DNA of 64,000 bases from Gemmatimonadota bacterium (GTDB taxonomy: Bacteria; JAAXHH01). Within the stretch, counting starts at the first letter, position 1. Each line of letters opens with the position of its first letter. Location: NCBI GenBank assembly GCA_009841265.1, contig VXMB01000001.1, positions 310,001 through 374,000 on the forward strand, in the 5' to 3' direction. Of the stretch, positions 1-8,226 are shown piece by piece. The position numbers were made by a program, and so were the translations under genes. The notes beneath the pieces are model-generated. The model did no database searches. It saw only the letters and a program-made list of their open reading frames with translations, and was not told where the DNA came from.

Positions 1-944
1 CGATTCGAAACCTTCTTTACGATATATTGGGCACTTAGGCCTAATAGACCTACATTAAGATTCCCAGCAATTCGTTTTTCGGTATGACCAAACAACTGAA
101 GATTTGGGAAACGTTTTTCCAGACAACAGTAAAGTTGCTTAGTAAGTGAATCGATGCGTCTAGCATCATTGGCAAATTCATAATTCGCGAGTTCGCAAGC
201 TTCACCGAAGCCAACTACCAGTGCTGTAGGTACTGTGCCAGATCTAAGTCCGAATTCTTGCATACCTCCAGTTATGATTGGATCGACTTTAACACCTGAT
301 CGTATATACAGGGCGCCAATACCCTTCGGGCCATAGACTTTATGTGCTGACATGCTGAGCAGGTCTACTCCCCAGTTCTCCACATCCACGTCTATCCTAC
401 CAACTGCTTGTGTTGCATCAGTATGAAAGATCGCACCGACGGAGTGACATATCTCGGCAATCTTCTCAATGGGTTGAATCACACCAATTTCATTGTTGGC
501 AGCCATAACCGATACGATCAGTGTTTTATCGTCAAGTGCATCTTTAAGGACACTAAGATTTACCAGTCCATCTCTTTCAACTGGAAGAATGACTGTATCG
601 AACCTTGATCTTTGAAGATCCTTTACAGTCTCCAGTACTGCAGGATGTTCTGTTGCAACCGTGACAATCCTATTACGAGATTCGGTATCTGCTTTCACTA
701 GACCTCGTATTGCGAGGTTGCAGGATTCGGTGGCACCTGAAGTAAAAACAACTTCATCGTCGTCGGCATTGATTAACTCAGCGACTTTAGCACGTGCACT
801 CTTGACTGCGTCAGATGCTTCCCAACCAAACACATGCCCATCAGAGTGAGGATTGCCAAACTTTTCCTCAAGGTATGGTAACATCGCTCGACGTACTCTT
901 GGGTCAATTGGAGTAGTCGCCTGATAGTCAAGGTAAATAGGCAT
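1..944 (-). CDS. Cysteine desulfurase, NifS/IscS/DndA family (3' end beyond the window)
   Basis: Reading leftward from an ATG at 944 gives 314 codons that run off the window edge. The protein begins MPIYLDYQATTPIDPRV, the usual start of class V aminotransferase-fold desulfurases. It has TSGATESCNLAIRG and TEHPAV, the PLP-lysine motif SAHKVYGPKG, and FGLRSGTVPT. The catalytic-cysteine loop would lie beyond position 1 and cannot be checked. The family takes sulfur from L-cysteine as an enzyme persulfide and passes it to Fe-S, tRNA-thiolation or DNA-phosphorothioation enzymes. It follows the PAPS-reductase-like gene by 15 nt and is probably co-transcribed with it, which favours a dedicated role (DndA/SspA-like) over a housekeeping IscS. 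Base composition is much more AT-rich than the core genes to the right. Confidence 0.9.
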   Translation of the reverse strand, partial: MPIYLDYQATTPIDPRVRRAMLPYLEEKFGNPHSDGHVFGWEASDAVKSARAKVAELINADDDEVVFTSGATESCNLAIRGLVKADTESRNRIVTVATEHPAVLETVKDLQRSRFDTVILPVERDGLVNLSVLKDALDDKTLIVSVMAANNEIGVIQPIEKIAEICHSVGAIFHTDATQAVGRIDVDVENWGVDLLSMSAHKVYGPKGIGALYIRSGVKVDPIITGGMQEFGLRSGTVPTALVVGFGEACELANYEFANDARRIDSLTKQLYCCLEKRFPNLQLFGHTEKRIAGNLNVGLLGLSAQYIVKKVSN

Positions 945-959
945 TCTATTAGGTGTGGC

Positions 960-2321
960 TCACTCTGTACAGTCACATGGTAACAAAGTATCGGAGTACT
1001 GTTCTAATTCGGCGCTAGTACACACGGAAAGTGTATCGTACGAGAATCCATTCATACCAAAAAAACCAATACTTGTATGCTCATGGTTTCCTTTTATTTC
1101 CCTGTTTTCAGCTATTAAATCACGGCTATAATCGTTTTCGATACGACTCCACCAAGTAATATCACACGGCGTATCTCGAAGAGAGCCAAACCCATCGAAA
1201 TTATCATTTAGAGTTTCTGTCATCTGCTCATGTACGCTTTTTAGATTTCCTACCCCTTTTAAGAAACAGTATACACAGTTAGAAAGACTGCCCTCTTTGG
1301 GTAGCGAAAGATCCCAATCTTGCCATTCCCAGAAGTCGTTAACGTCTTCTCTGGTTACATTCATGTCTGCTAATGGCATATAGACATGCTCACCTTCGTA
1401 ACCGGACGCACCAGGTCCTGCACTGCGTGCTTCAACTCGTTTTACTCGCATTGGCTCATCGCCACGTAATCCTACATAAGCAACGTATTCGACACCTCCG
1501 TTTCCGAATTTGACCTTGTCACCGAATGTATTCCCAATTAAGTCATCGTTTTCAATTCTACGCCAGACTGGTGAGAAGTCAGAGTACGACTGCTCAGGTC
1601 TTACATGTGGTCTGGTTAAAACGTATGAACGTTTTCTGAGAAAAATGTGTTTGGGTACAGCTCCTTGATTACGTATATGTCGCCGATATAAGGAATCAGG
1701 ATCGATACGCGATTGGCTACCGTAATGACCGAGACGTGGGATACTTTCGTTAAATGCGAACCAATCTTTCAGAAATGTACGAGTTACTTCTAGTTTCATA
1801 TTCTTCGTACATATCCGACTGAATTGGTTTGGGACATAGCCAGCCCAAGAAAGAAGTTCTTCAAATACCTCGCCGCGCCAATGGAATCCATCAGGATTTG
1901 TGGTTGAATATGGTTGATCATTGACGAGCCTGTAAGAAGGCAACCTAGTCCATTCACCATTTCGTGCATCCTCATATGTCTGAAACTCGATCCAATAAAA
2001 CGGTATCCCATACTGGTTTGATATTCTGTTACAGGTCCGTGCAAAGCGATAAGTACCGGGATGCTCTGCTGAAGTATTGTTGAAAACAATTACATCACCT
2101 CGATCCGCATCTAGAAGGTTGTTCTCCAGTAAAGCAAACAACATCATCGCACTTGAACGCCCTGCGGAGAACTTTACGACATGCGGGAGGGTTGCATGTT
2201 TTTTACTTCGGTATCGAATAAAATGAGCCTTATCTGAATTGTACCGTTGAGGGGTTTTTACCACACGTCTCGAAACCAACAACTTGGGAACTTTCTTTAT
2301 ACCGGGCTTATATTTAGTCAT
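960..2321 (-). CDS. PAPS-reductase-family ATP pyrophosphatase (DndC/SspD-like or mobile-element type)
   Basis: 453 aa. After a basic N-terminal stretch comes FSAGRSSAMM (residues 51-60), a variant of the SGGKDS pyrophosphate loop of the PAPS reductase / N-type ATP pyrophosphatase superfamily. Later motifs are RICTKNMK (Cys171), VGLRGDEPMR (about 283-292) and NCVYCFLKG (Cys349, Cys352). Cys171, Cys349 and Cys352, perhaps with Cys386, could hold an Fe-S cluster as in DndC. The family activates a substrate with ATP for sulfur transfer or reduction. Pairing with a desulfurase gene 15 nt downstream suggests phosphorothioation-like chemistry. However, the SxGRxS loop is also typical of PAPS-reductase-like proteins of phages and plasmids, whose role is unknown to me. 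It is the first gene of a leftward operon whose remainder lies outside the window. Codon use is AT-rich, consistent with transfer. Confidence 0.75.
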   Translation of the reverse strand: MTKYKPGIKKVPKLLVSRRVVKTPQRYNSDKAHFIRYRSKKHATLPHVVKFSAGRSSAMMLFALLENNLLDADRGDVIVFNNTSAEHPGTYRFARTCNRISNQYGIPFYWIEFQTYEDARNGEWTRLPSYRLVNDQPYSTTNPDGFHWRGEVFEELLSWAGYVPNQFSRICTKNMKLEVTRTFLKDWFAFNESIPRLGHYGSQSRIDPDSLYRRHIRNQGAVPKHIFLRKRSYVLTRPHVRPEQSYSDFSPVWRRIENDDLIGNTFGDKVKFGNGGVEYVAYVGLRGDEPMRVKRVEARSAGPGASGYEGEHVYMPLADMNVTREDVNDFWEWQDWDLSLPKEGSLSNCVYCFLKGVGNLKSVHEQMTETLNDNFDGFGSLRDTPCDITWWSRIENDYSRDLIAENREIKGNHEHTSIGFFGMNGFSYDTLSVCTSAELEQYSDTLLPCDCTE

Positions 2322-2672
2322 TCTTGTTCTTCCTATAAATAGACCTATCTTATCAGGTAAATTTGGATACTAACGTACTTTATGGTATTGGCGTATAGAC
2401 CACATGTCAACTCAACTCATTAATCGTAGACGACAACCATCTCAGACATCAATCTTGGCAAGGTCGGTCTTCTACTTAAATCAAGTCTAACTCCAACGCA
2501 CCTATCACATGTATTAAATACATAAATCATAAATGCTCGGCAAAGTACCGTAAAAACAGGTATTTAAGGCCCTGCTAGGTATCTCAGTTTTACATCTTAA
2601 CTGAAAACAACCTCCCGACTATGTCTTTATTCAAAGTTTGAAGGTAATAGAGGGCATGCCCTACCACTAATC
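2322..2672. promoter_or_regulatory. AT-rich spacer upstream of the sulfur-transfer operon
   Basis: This 351-bp stretch has no plausible gene. It should hold the promoter of the leftward operon starting at 2321 and the 3' end of the gene at 2673. The clearest element is a 7-bp inverted repeat, ATGTATT-A-AATACAT, at 2509-2523, the size of a dimeric repressor operator. A palindrome GGGCATGCCC lies at about 2653-2662 just past the stop of the secreted-protein gene. No confident -35/-10 pair was found. The shift to GC-rich sequence happens at about 2670. Confidence 0.4.
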
Positions 2673-5360
2673 TCAATCTTTGCTTCCCACCGCCTCCAGC
2701 AGCGCTTCCCGCGTCATGCCCGCGGGAGGCGTGTTCAAACCCGATTCCTCGCCCGGGTCGGCGACGAGCCAGATGCCGCGCTCGAGGGCGTAGCCGCCTC
2801 GACCGGATGCCTTTCGCAGGAGGTCCTGCAGGTCTTCACCGCCCATCAGGCCCAGCAGCCCGACGGGGATCATCCGGGCGGAGACGCCCCGATCGCGCAG
2901 GAAGCCGGCGTACCAGTCCGGCGGACGTTCGTAGGAGAACACGAGGAAGGGACGTTCCGGCGTGCCGGCGCCTCTCCAGAAGCCCAGTCGAAACCAGTTC
3001 GGCCGCAGGGAGCGGACGAAGGCGCCGTGGCGCAGAACGGGACTGATTTCGTCCATGGACTGCCGGTAGAGCACGCCGAGGCGCTCGGCGTTGGCTTCCT
3101 GGAGCTGGATGTAGGTCTCCAGGTATCCCGATTTCAGCAGCCACTCGAACCGGTCCTCCGGGCCCAGCCCCATGAGCGACCTGAATTCGTCGCCGTGGTA
3201 CAGTCCGTTCCGGACGAGATGGCGGATGAAGTACCGGAAATGCAGGTCGTCGAAGGCGTCGATCGCGGCATAGGCCTCCGCGGGGCGTGTGATATGGGGC
3301 TCCCAGTCGTGCACGATGGCCTTCAGGGCCCGCTGGCCGCGGCTGTGCCGGGCGATGGCGCGCGCCGGCTCGAAGAGGTGCCGGTTCAGGTAGGCCATGT
3401 CCAGCCGGGAGGGCAGGCCGACCGCGTCCCCCCGGGCGTCCCGGGCGGCTTCGTATTCGCCGGTGATTTCGCGTTCGCGCGGGGCGCTCACGCCGGCGTA
3501 CCAGGCCGTAGTCGTGCCCCCCAGGCGGTTGAGGATGGGCAGCGCCCACGATTCGAAGCGCACGTCGCCCGTCGTCACGGCACCCCCCGTGTAGCTGGCG
3601 GCCGGCGCCACGGTCCAGAGGAAATCCATCCCGAGGCCGGGTAGCGTGCCGGCGAGATCGCCCATATGTTCATGCCGCCTTGCGACGAAATCCCAGACGC
3701 CTCGAAGCGGAACGGCAGCCTCCGCGTCTTTATTCGCCGCACCGGCTGCTTCCTCGACGGCAGGCTCCGCACCGGCAGCCGGACCGGAGTCCCAGTCGGC
3801 ATTCGCGGTCGCGCCCGGACCGGACGCCGCACCTGCGGTGTCGCCCGAGCCCACGCCACCACTGCCACCCGGACCGGACGCCGCGCTACGTACCACGCTG
3901 ACCCGTTCGGGCAATACCGTACCTACGGATACGTTGTTGAGGGAGATATCCGGTTTCCGGTTGCCAGGCATCTGGGCTGTGGCATACCTGTGGTCGGGAG
4001 ACCAGTCCCCCGGGGGATCGACCAGTGCGCGGACGTACCGCGCGAATCCGCCCAGAAAACCTTCCAGGCCTTCGGTGCCGGAACCCGCGGGCGGGATGCC
4101 CAGGGGCGACAGGGGCCGGTCGAGTCCGGACAGCGCCTGCCGGTCCACGGCCAGGACGAATCCCTCGTTCAGCCGCCCGGTCCGTCCCGCGGCCGCCACC
4201 GCCAGGCGACCGAAGGTCTCTTCGTCGTCCCGCATGGACGCCAGGTCTGATGCGGACCGGATCTCTTCCCGGGTCTCCCGGTCGGCGAAGGCGGCCGCGA
4301 TGCCCCCCACCGGAACGCCGACCAGGGCGTATTCGGATCCCCAACGGTTGCCGGACATGCGCACGGTCAGCGTGTCCTTCGCGTCGGAGACGACTTCCAC
4401 CCTGCCCCTGAACCTCGCCGTGGTCCAGTCCACCGGCACGGGCCGTTCCCGGTTTCGGTAGTACAGGCTGGGCCGCAGATCCTGCTCGCCGCGCAGCAGC
4501 AGCTCGACCTCTTCCCCCGGCACCGCGCCGTCCGGCGGAATGCGCAAGGTCCTGCGGACCACGCGGTATTCGGGTTCGGGCGCGGGTTCGGGCTCGATTT
4601 CTTCTCCGGGCGGCGGACCTTCAGGCTCCACGAGCAGCGGTTCGGCTCCGTCGCCCACGAGCAGACGGGTGCCGGCGCGGGCCGCCACGCTGCTGCCCAG
4701 GCCCCGGCCGGCCGGGTGACCGGCGGCCAATTCGAAGTCCACGAAGGGATTCAGGACGGGACCGGTTTCATGGTCGGCGTTCAGCGCGTGCAGGTTGATA
4801 TCCAGGCGGGCCAGGACCTCGTTGAACTGGTACCGGTCGTGGACGCCGGGATTGACCTTCCTCCGTTCGCCGTAGGGCCCGTCGGAAGGCATGGCCAGCA
4901 CGAGCACTTTGCCGCGCGAGACGAAGTTGATGGCCAGGTCCACTTCCTGGATGCTCATGCCCGGATCGCCGCCGCCCAGCAGCACGATGGCGTCGTAGTC
5001 CCGGGCGTCCCGTTCCACCATGGCGGGGTAATACGGCCGGTAGTCGATGTCGAATCCCGCTTCCGAGAACGCGCGGATCATCCCGGCGTGCTCTTCCGGA
5101 TAGGCCATGGCGTAGTCGACGACGAGTAGTCGGGCACCGGCGTCTTGGCGGGCGCTCGACTCCTGTCGCACGGACGTTTCCTGCCCCGTGATCGCTTCCT
5201 GGCGGACGCTCGACTCCTGTCGCACGGACGTCTCTTGCCGCGCGCTCGCCTCCTGCCGACCGGACACCTCCTGCGACGCGTTCGAGGCGTGAAGGGGCGA
5301 CAGGCAGCATACCAGGAAAGGAATCAGGAAAAAACGCCGTATGATCCGCATGAGGTTCAT
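2673..5360 (-). CDS. Large exported protein with N-terminal hexapeptide repeats and a glutamine-amidotransferase-like domain; function unknown
   Basis: 895 aa. A signal peptide (basic MNLMRIIRR, then a hydrophobic core, cleavage near residue 25) is followed by seven imperfect E-x-S-x-R-Q hexapeptides (residues 31-72). Residues about 75-235 contain LLVVDYAM and YDAIVLLGGGDPG, the strand-turn pattern of DJ-1/class I amidotransferase-like folds, with no catalytic triad that I can identify. An acidic, proline-rich linker follows (GPPPGEEIEPEPAPEPEY), then a Gly/Ala-rich linker near residues 500-560. The C-terminal 330 residues form an unrecognised globular domain with many aromatic residues. It is a single gene with its own promoter (5390-5418), oriented away from the kinase gene. 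I do not recognise the family as a whole. Confidence 0.75.
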   Translation of the reverse strand: MNLMRIIRRFFLIPFLVCCLSPLHASNASQEVSGRQEASARQETSVRQESSVRQEAITGQETSVRQESSARQDAGARLLVVDYAMAYPEEHAGMIRAFSEAGFDIDYRPYYPAMVERDARDYDAIVLLGGGDPGMSIQEVDLAINFVSRGKVLVLAMPSDGPYGERRKVNPGVHDRYQFNEVLARLDINLHALNADHETGPVLNPFVDFELAAGHPAGRGLGSSVAARAGTRLLVGDGAEPLLVEPEGPPPGEEIEPEPAPEPEYRVVRRTLRIPPDGAVPGEEVELLLRGEQDLRPSLYYRNRERPVPVDWTTARFRGRVEVVSDAKDTLTVRMSGNRWGSEYALVGVPVGGIAAAFADRETREEIRSASDLASMRDDEETFGRLAVAAAGRTGRLNEGFVLAVDRQALSGLDRPLSPLGIPPAGSGTEGLEGFLGGFARYVRALVDPPGDWSPDHRYATAQMPGNRKPDISLNNVSVGTVLPERVSVVRSAASGPGGSGGVGSGDTAGAASGPGATANADWDSGPAAGAEPAVEEAAGAANKDAEAAVPLRGVWDFVARRHEHMGDLAGTLPGLGMDFLWTVAPAASYTGGAVTTGDVRFESWALPILNRLGGTTTAWYAGVSAPREREITGEYEAARDARGDAVGLPSRLDMAYLNRHLFEPARAIARHSRGQRALKAIVHDWEPHITRPAEAYAAIDAFDDLHFRYFIRHLVRNGLYHGDEFRSLMGLGPEDRFEWLLKSGYLETYIQLQEANAERLGVLYRQSMDEISPVLRHGAFVRSLRPNWFRLGFWRGAGTPERPFLVFSYERPPDWYAGFLRDRGVSARMIPVGLLGLMGGEDLQDLLRKASGRGGYALERGIWLVADPGEESGLNTPPAGMTREALLEAVGSKD
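5145..5270 (-). repeat. 18-bp tandem coding repeat (seven copies of E-x-S-x-R-Q)
   Basis: Seven head-to-tail 18-bp units encode EVSGRQ, EASARQ, ETSVRQ, ESSVRQ, EAITGQ, ETSVRQ and ESSARQ directly after the signal peptide of the secreted protein. The units are near-identical at DNA level, so copy number probably varies by slippage without breaking the frame. Confidence 0.85.
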
Positions 5361-5389
5361 TCCGGGGTGTTGTTTCAGGCCGAATTACC

Positions 5390-5418
5390 AAATTACAGCC
5401 ATGCCAGGGTGATCACAA
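5390..5418 (-). promoter_or_regulatory. Sigma70-type promoter for the secreted-protein gene
   Basis: On the minus strand TTGTGA (5418-5413) and TAATTT (5395-5390) are separated by 17 bp, 30 bp upstream of the start codon at 5360. Confidence 0.5.
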
Positions 5419-5569
5419 GCCGATAAACTGCCCAACGCCCGGCAATCACAGGACCGCGCTCTTCCGCGAAGTCTGGTGGGCAATGGCCCGTTGCCGGCAG
5501 GATGTCCATGCCGTCACCGGTTACGCTAAATGAAAAACCACAGGCAGGTTAAAAACCAGTTTTTTGGTG

Positions 5570-5581
5570 ACAAACGTTTGT
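5570..5581. promoter_or_regulatory. Perfect 12-bp palindrome ACAAACGTTTGT, possible operator
   Basis: This exact palindrome lies about 170 bp upstream of the kinase/regulator gene, in the only AT-rich part of the spacer. Because that protein has its own DNA-binding domain, autoregulation is possible. OmpR-type regulators usually bind direct repeats, however, so the link is weak. Confidence 0.3.
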
Positions 5582-5749
5582 AATTACCGCGATATTCAGA
5601 GACAAACAAACGCATGCCCGCCTTTCGCGGAATTGCGCGAAGGTAAGCGCGTTTGCAGAACATCCGTTTCCTGTCCGGTCGGCCGGTAGGTCGAACTTAC
5701 GCAAGGGATGGAATGAACGCGTGGTGGACAAACACGAGAGGTCAGCACA

Positions 5750-8101
5750 TTGAGTGCACGCGATGATCCGTTACGGGAGGTAGAGGCGCTGCGCGCTCGC
5801 AACGCCGCGCTTAACGAGGCGATCCTGCGTATCAGTGCGAACCTGGACCTCGAGACCGTCCTCGATGAGGTCGTGGAGCGTGCCAGGTCGCTCACCGGAG
5901 CGCGCTTTGGCGCCATCGCCACCGTCGACGAGGCCGGTGTTCTCCAGGATTTCGTCTCCACCGGTCTCTCCGACGAGGAGCATCGGCAACTGTCGGCATG
6001 GCCCGACGGGCCGCAGCTCTTCGAATACTTCCGCGGCCTGGCCGGTCCACTGAGACGGGCGGACTTGTCGGAATACGTGCGTAAGACCGGCAATTCGGCG
6101 GACATGCTGCCGGCTGCCTGTGCCTTCCAGGTCGCGCCGATGCGTCATCGCGGCACACAGACCGGGATCCTCTTCCTGGCCGGAAAGGCGAACGGCGGCG
6201 AGTTCACAGACGAGGACGAGGAGATCCTCCTTTTGATCGTCTCGCAGGCGGCCGCCGCGATTGCCAACGCCCGTAAGTACTGCGCCGAGTTGCGCACCAG
6301 GGCCGACCTCGAGGCGCTGATTGAGACTTCCCCGGTGGGCGTCGTGGTGTTCGAAGCGGTGACCGGCAGTACGGTGTCTTTGAACCGGGAGGCGAAGCGG
6401 ATCGCGGAGAACCTGCGCTTGCCGGGCAAACCCATTCAAGCCATACTCGAGGTGGCGACCTGCCGCTTCGCCGACGGACGGGAAATCGCGCTGGACCAGT
6501 TCTCCCTTGTCCAGGTGCTCCGCAGCTCCGAGACGGCGCGCGACGTGGAGGTCGTGATTACCATACCCGACGGCCGTAGCGTGACAGTGCTCGTAAGCGC
6601 CACCCCGGTTCGCGGCGAGGACGGCGCGGTGACGTCGATGGTGGTCACCATGCAGGACCTGGCGTCACTGCAGGAACTTGACCGGACGCGGGCCGAGTTT
6701 CTCAGCATGGTGAGCCACGAGCTGCGCGCGCCACTGACCTCCATCAAGGGGTCGGCGACGACGGTGCTGAATGCCTCGCGGGAACTGGATCCGGCCGAAG
6801 TGCGCCAGTTCTTCCGGATCATCGATGAACAGGCCAATCTCATGGACAGCCTGATCGGCGACCTGCTCGACGCGGGACGCACCGATACGGGCACGCTGTC
6901 GGTCACCCCGGAACCCTCGGAGGTGAGCTTCCTGGTGGACCAGGCCCGCAACACTTTCCTGTCCGCCGGCGCCAGGCACAACGTCCTCATCGACCTGCCG
7001 CCCGATCTGCCCCCGGTGCTCGCCGACCGGAAACGTATCGTGCAGGTGCTGAACAATCTGCTGGCCAACGCCGCCCGCCATTCGGCGGCAACGGCCCCTA
7101 TCCGTATCTCGGCCGAGCGGGACGGCGTGTACGTCGCGGTCGCGGTGGCCGACGAGGGCCGGGGCATTGCACCGGAACTGCTGGGACGACTGTTTCGCAA
7201 GTACGGGCGCAACGTAGTAGACTCCGGTGTGTCCGGTGGACTGGGCCTTGCCATATGCAAGGGGCTGGTCGAGGCTCACGGCGGGCGCATACGGGCGGAA
7301 AGCCCGGGTGTGGGCAAGGGCACGCGCTTCATCTTCACGATACCTGTCGCGGAGACGGCCGCCGTAGACACCGCGGCCGGCGATGCCCGGTACGCCCCGG
7401 GTCAGGTTTCCGAGGGACGCCAGCCGACGAAGGTGCTCATCGTGGACGACGACCCGCAGACGCTGAGTTACGTGCGCGACGTCCTCGCCGACGCGGACTA
7501 TTCCGCCGTGGTGACGGCCGATCACCGGGAGATATCGAGCATCATCGAAGCGGAGAAGCCCAAACTGGTCCTGCTCGACCTGATGCTGCCCGGATCCGAC
7601 GGGATCGAACTCATGCGGAAGATCCCCGAACTCGCCACCCTTCCGGTGATCTTCATTTCGGGTTACGGACGCGACGAGACGATCGCCAGGGCGCTGGAGG
7701 CCGGCGCCGAGGACTACATCGTCAAGCCCTTCTCGCCGACCGAACTTACGGCCCGGATCGGGGCCATCCTCCGCCGGCGGGCCAATCCGGATCGTTTCGT
7801 GCTCGGCGAGCTGGCCATCGATTACGACCGCCGCGAGGTCAAGCTCGCGGGTCGGCCGGTGGCCCTGACGGCTACCGAATACGAGGTGCTGCGCGTGCTT
7901 TCGCTTAGCACGGGGCGGATCGCTACCTACGACACCCTGTTGCGCGAGATCTGGGGCCGGCGCGGTCTCGGTGACGCGAGGCTCGTGCGGGCCATCATCA
8001 AGCGACTACGCAGAAAGCTTGGTGAAAGTGCCGACGACCCGTCCTACGTCGCCAACGTGCGCGGCGTAGGCTACCGCCTGATCCGGCCGGGGGATGGGTG
8101 A
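5750..8101 (+). CDS. One-polypeptide two-component system: GAF-PAS-histidine kinase-receiver-winged helix
   Basis: 783 aa from a TTG start, preceded at 8 nt by GAGAGG. The order is a coiled N-terminus, a GAF domain (about 30-175), a PAS-like domain (about 190-305), HisKA with SHELRAP (phospho-acceptor His323), HATPase_c (about 425-530) with NNLLANAARHS and DEGRGI, a receiver domain (about 560-672) with acceptor Asp610 in LVLLDLMLPG and a conserved Lys in VKPFSP, then an OmpR/PhoB-type winged helix (about 685-780) ending VANVRGVGYRL. Sensing, phosphotransfer and promoter binding are therefore fused in one cytosolic chain with no transmembrane segment. The GAF domain should bind a small ligand or cofactor, unidentified. 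It stands alone and converges on the LRR-protease gene. Confidence 0.9.
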   Translation: MSARDDPLREVEALRARNAALNEAILRISANLDLETVLDEVVERARSLTGARFGAIATVDEAGVLQDFVSTGLSDEEHRQLSAWPDGPQLFEYFRGLAGPLRRADLSEYVRKTGNSADMLPAACAFQVAPMRHRGTQTGILFLAGKANGGEFTDEDEEILLLIVSQAAAAIANARKYCAELRTRADLEALIETSPVGVVVFEAVTGSTVSLNREAKRIAENLRLPGKPIQAILEVATCRFADGREIALDQFSLVQVLRSSETARDVEVVITIPDGRSVTVLVSATPVRGEDGAVTSMVVTMQDLASLQELDRTRAEFLSMVSHELRAPLTSIKGSATTVLNASRELDPAEVRQFFRIIDEQANLMDSLIGDLLDAGRTDTGTLSVTPEPSEVSFLVDQARNTFLSAGARHNVLIDLPPDLPPVLADRKRIVQVLNNLLANAARHSAATAPIRISAERDGVYVAVAVADEGRGIAPELLGRLFRKYGRNVVDSGVSGGLGLAICKGLVEAHGGRIRAESPGVGKGTRFIFTIPVAETAAVDTAAGDARYAPGQVSEGRQPTKVLIVDDDPQTLSYVRDVLADADYSAVVTADHREISSIIEAEKPKLVLLDLMLPGSDGIELMRKIPELATLPVIFISGYGRDETIARALEAGAEDYIVKPFSPTELTARIGAILRRRANPDRFVLGELAIDYDRREVKLAGRPVALTATEYEVLRVLSLSTGRIATYDTLLREIWGRRGLGDARLVRAIIKRLRRKLGESADDPSYVANVRGVGYRLIRPGDG

Positions 8102-8182
8102 GGAAAGTTGCCTTCGGTCGGGAGATGGGAAGGCGGCCTGTAGATCGCATGGGCCAGCCAGGTAACGCGTGCAGGGCTGCCC

Positions 8183-8212
8183 CATCCGGCCGGTAGATCC
8201 GCAGGCCGGATG
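8183..8212. terminator. Strong hairpin between convergent genes
   Basis: A perfect 9-bp inverted repeat (CATCCGGCC / GGCCGGATG, 12-nt loop) lies between the 3' ends of the kinase and LRR-protease genes. There is no U-tract on either side, so it would act as a 3'-end stabiliser or Rho-linked pause rather than a classical intrinsic terminator. Confidence 0.4.
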
Positions 8213-8226
8213 CCGCCGTCCAACCG

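Larger units (their letters stand above)
5361..5749. promoter_or_regulatory. Divergent intergenic region
   Basis: This 389-bp spacer separates the leftward secreted-protein gene from the rightward kinase gene and has no credible gene. It contains a leftward promoter (5390-5418) and a 12-bp palindrome (5570-5581). The kinase mRNA should start to the right of about 5580. A Shine-Dalgarno-like GAGAGG lies at 5736-5741. Confidence 0.55.

Noticed and set aside
2653..2662. GGGCATGCCC palindrome as terminator of the secreted-protein gene
   Set aside because: It has no loop and no U-tract, so it cannot be supported as an intrinsic terminator.
2836..3549. 237-aa frame inside the secreted-protein gene, and similar Arg/Pro/Gly-rich frames throughout
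   Set aside because: Alternate-frame readings of GC-rich genes; arginine/proline-rich composition with no start context.
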